A stretch of DNA of 6,038 nt, taken from assembly GCA_019419725.1 (NCBI GenBank), contig DXZL01000092.1, forward strand, positions 1 through 6,038, in the 5' to 3' direction. The stretch is from Veillonella sp. (GTDB lineage Bacteria > Bacillota > Negativicutes > Veillonellales > Veillonellaceae). A program made the translations under genes and the position numbers. Below are positions 5,980 through 6,038 of the stretch, in pieces. The notes beneath the pieces were generated by a model. The model had not been told where the DNA came from, did not search any database, and worked only from the letters and a program-made list of their open reading frames with translations. Position 1 is the stretch's first letter. Each line of letters opens with the position of its first letter.

Positions 5980-6038
5980 ATGAATACTAAAAAAATTGCC
6001 ATTGCTATTGATGGTCCTGCAGGGGCTGGTAAAAGTAG
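5980..6038 (+). CDS. cmk: Cytidylate kinase, N-terminal fragment cut by the window edge
   Basis: Only 19 codons and two bases are present, reading MNTKKIAIAIDGPAGAGKS. IAIDGPAGAGKS is the P-loop (Walker A) of bacterial cytidylate kinase, which phosphorylates CMP and dCMP with ATP. GAGG at 5971-5974, overlapping the previous stop codon, is the ribosome site, five bases before the ATG. The eight-base gap to the flavoprotein gene makes it the fifth gene of the operon. The open end is the window boundary, not a mutation. Other P-loop kinases are possible in principle, but the IDGPAGAGKS wording and the gene order strongly favour Cmk. Confidence 0.9.
   Translation, partial: MNTKKIAIAIDGPAGAGKS

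Overview
The window is an ordinary chromosomal housekeeping segment of an AT-rich Firmicute. It is most likely a Negativicute, with Veillonella or a close relative as the best guess. Three things point there: strongly Firmicute-type scpA-scpB-rluB synteny, AT-rich intergenic DNA with purine-rich Shine-Dalgarno sites, and a phosphoethanolamine-transferase-type membrane sulfatase, an enzyme expected where there is lipid A or an outer membrane. The genus is inferred from gene content and style, not from a database match.

Layout from left to right. A complete tRNA-Leu (anticodon UAA, encoded CCA) is followed immediately by a strong UUCG-capped terminator. Next is a short gene for a cysteine-rich DUF523/TudS-like protein on the + strand. 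Its stop codon lies inside a long hairpin with a U-tract on both strands, which can terminate both this gene and the convergent gene beyond it. That convergent gene, on the - strand, encodes a roughly 610-residue membrane-anchored metal-dependent transferase of the EptA/MCR superfamily. An AT-rich divergent promoter region of about 170 bp (2582-2749) separates it from a tightly packed + strand operon that runs off the right edge: scpA, scpB, rluB, an HI0933/YhiN-family flavoprotein, and the first 19 codons of cmk.

In the operon, ScpA and ScpB are the non-SMC subunits of condensin and act in chromosome segregation. RluB makes a pseudouridine in 23S rRNA. The flavoprotein overlaps rluB by the ATGA arrangement. 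Its family includes E. coli YhiN, recently reported as a 23S rRNA dihydrouridine synthase (RdsA), so the pair may be two co-translated modifiers of the ribosome's catalytic centre. Cmk is cytidylate kinase. Gaps are 12, 1, -4 and 8 nt, so all five genes are probably one transcript.

Three start sites were placed downstream of the longest possible ORF because a Shine-Dalgarno site decides them: the transferase at 2581 (-), scpA at 2750 and rluB at 3999. I saw no mobile element, CRISPR array or prophage gene, and no clearly new multi-gene system. The best lead is the rluB-flavoprotein coupling.
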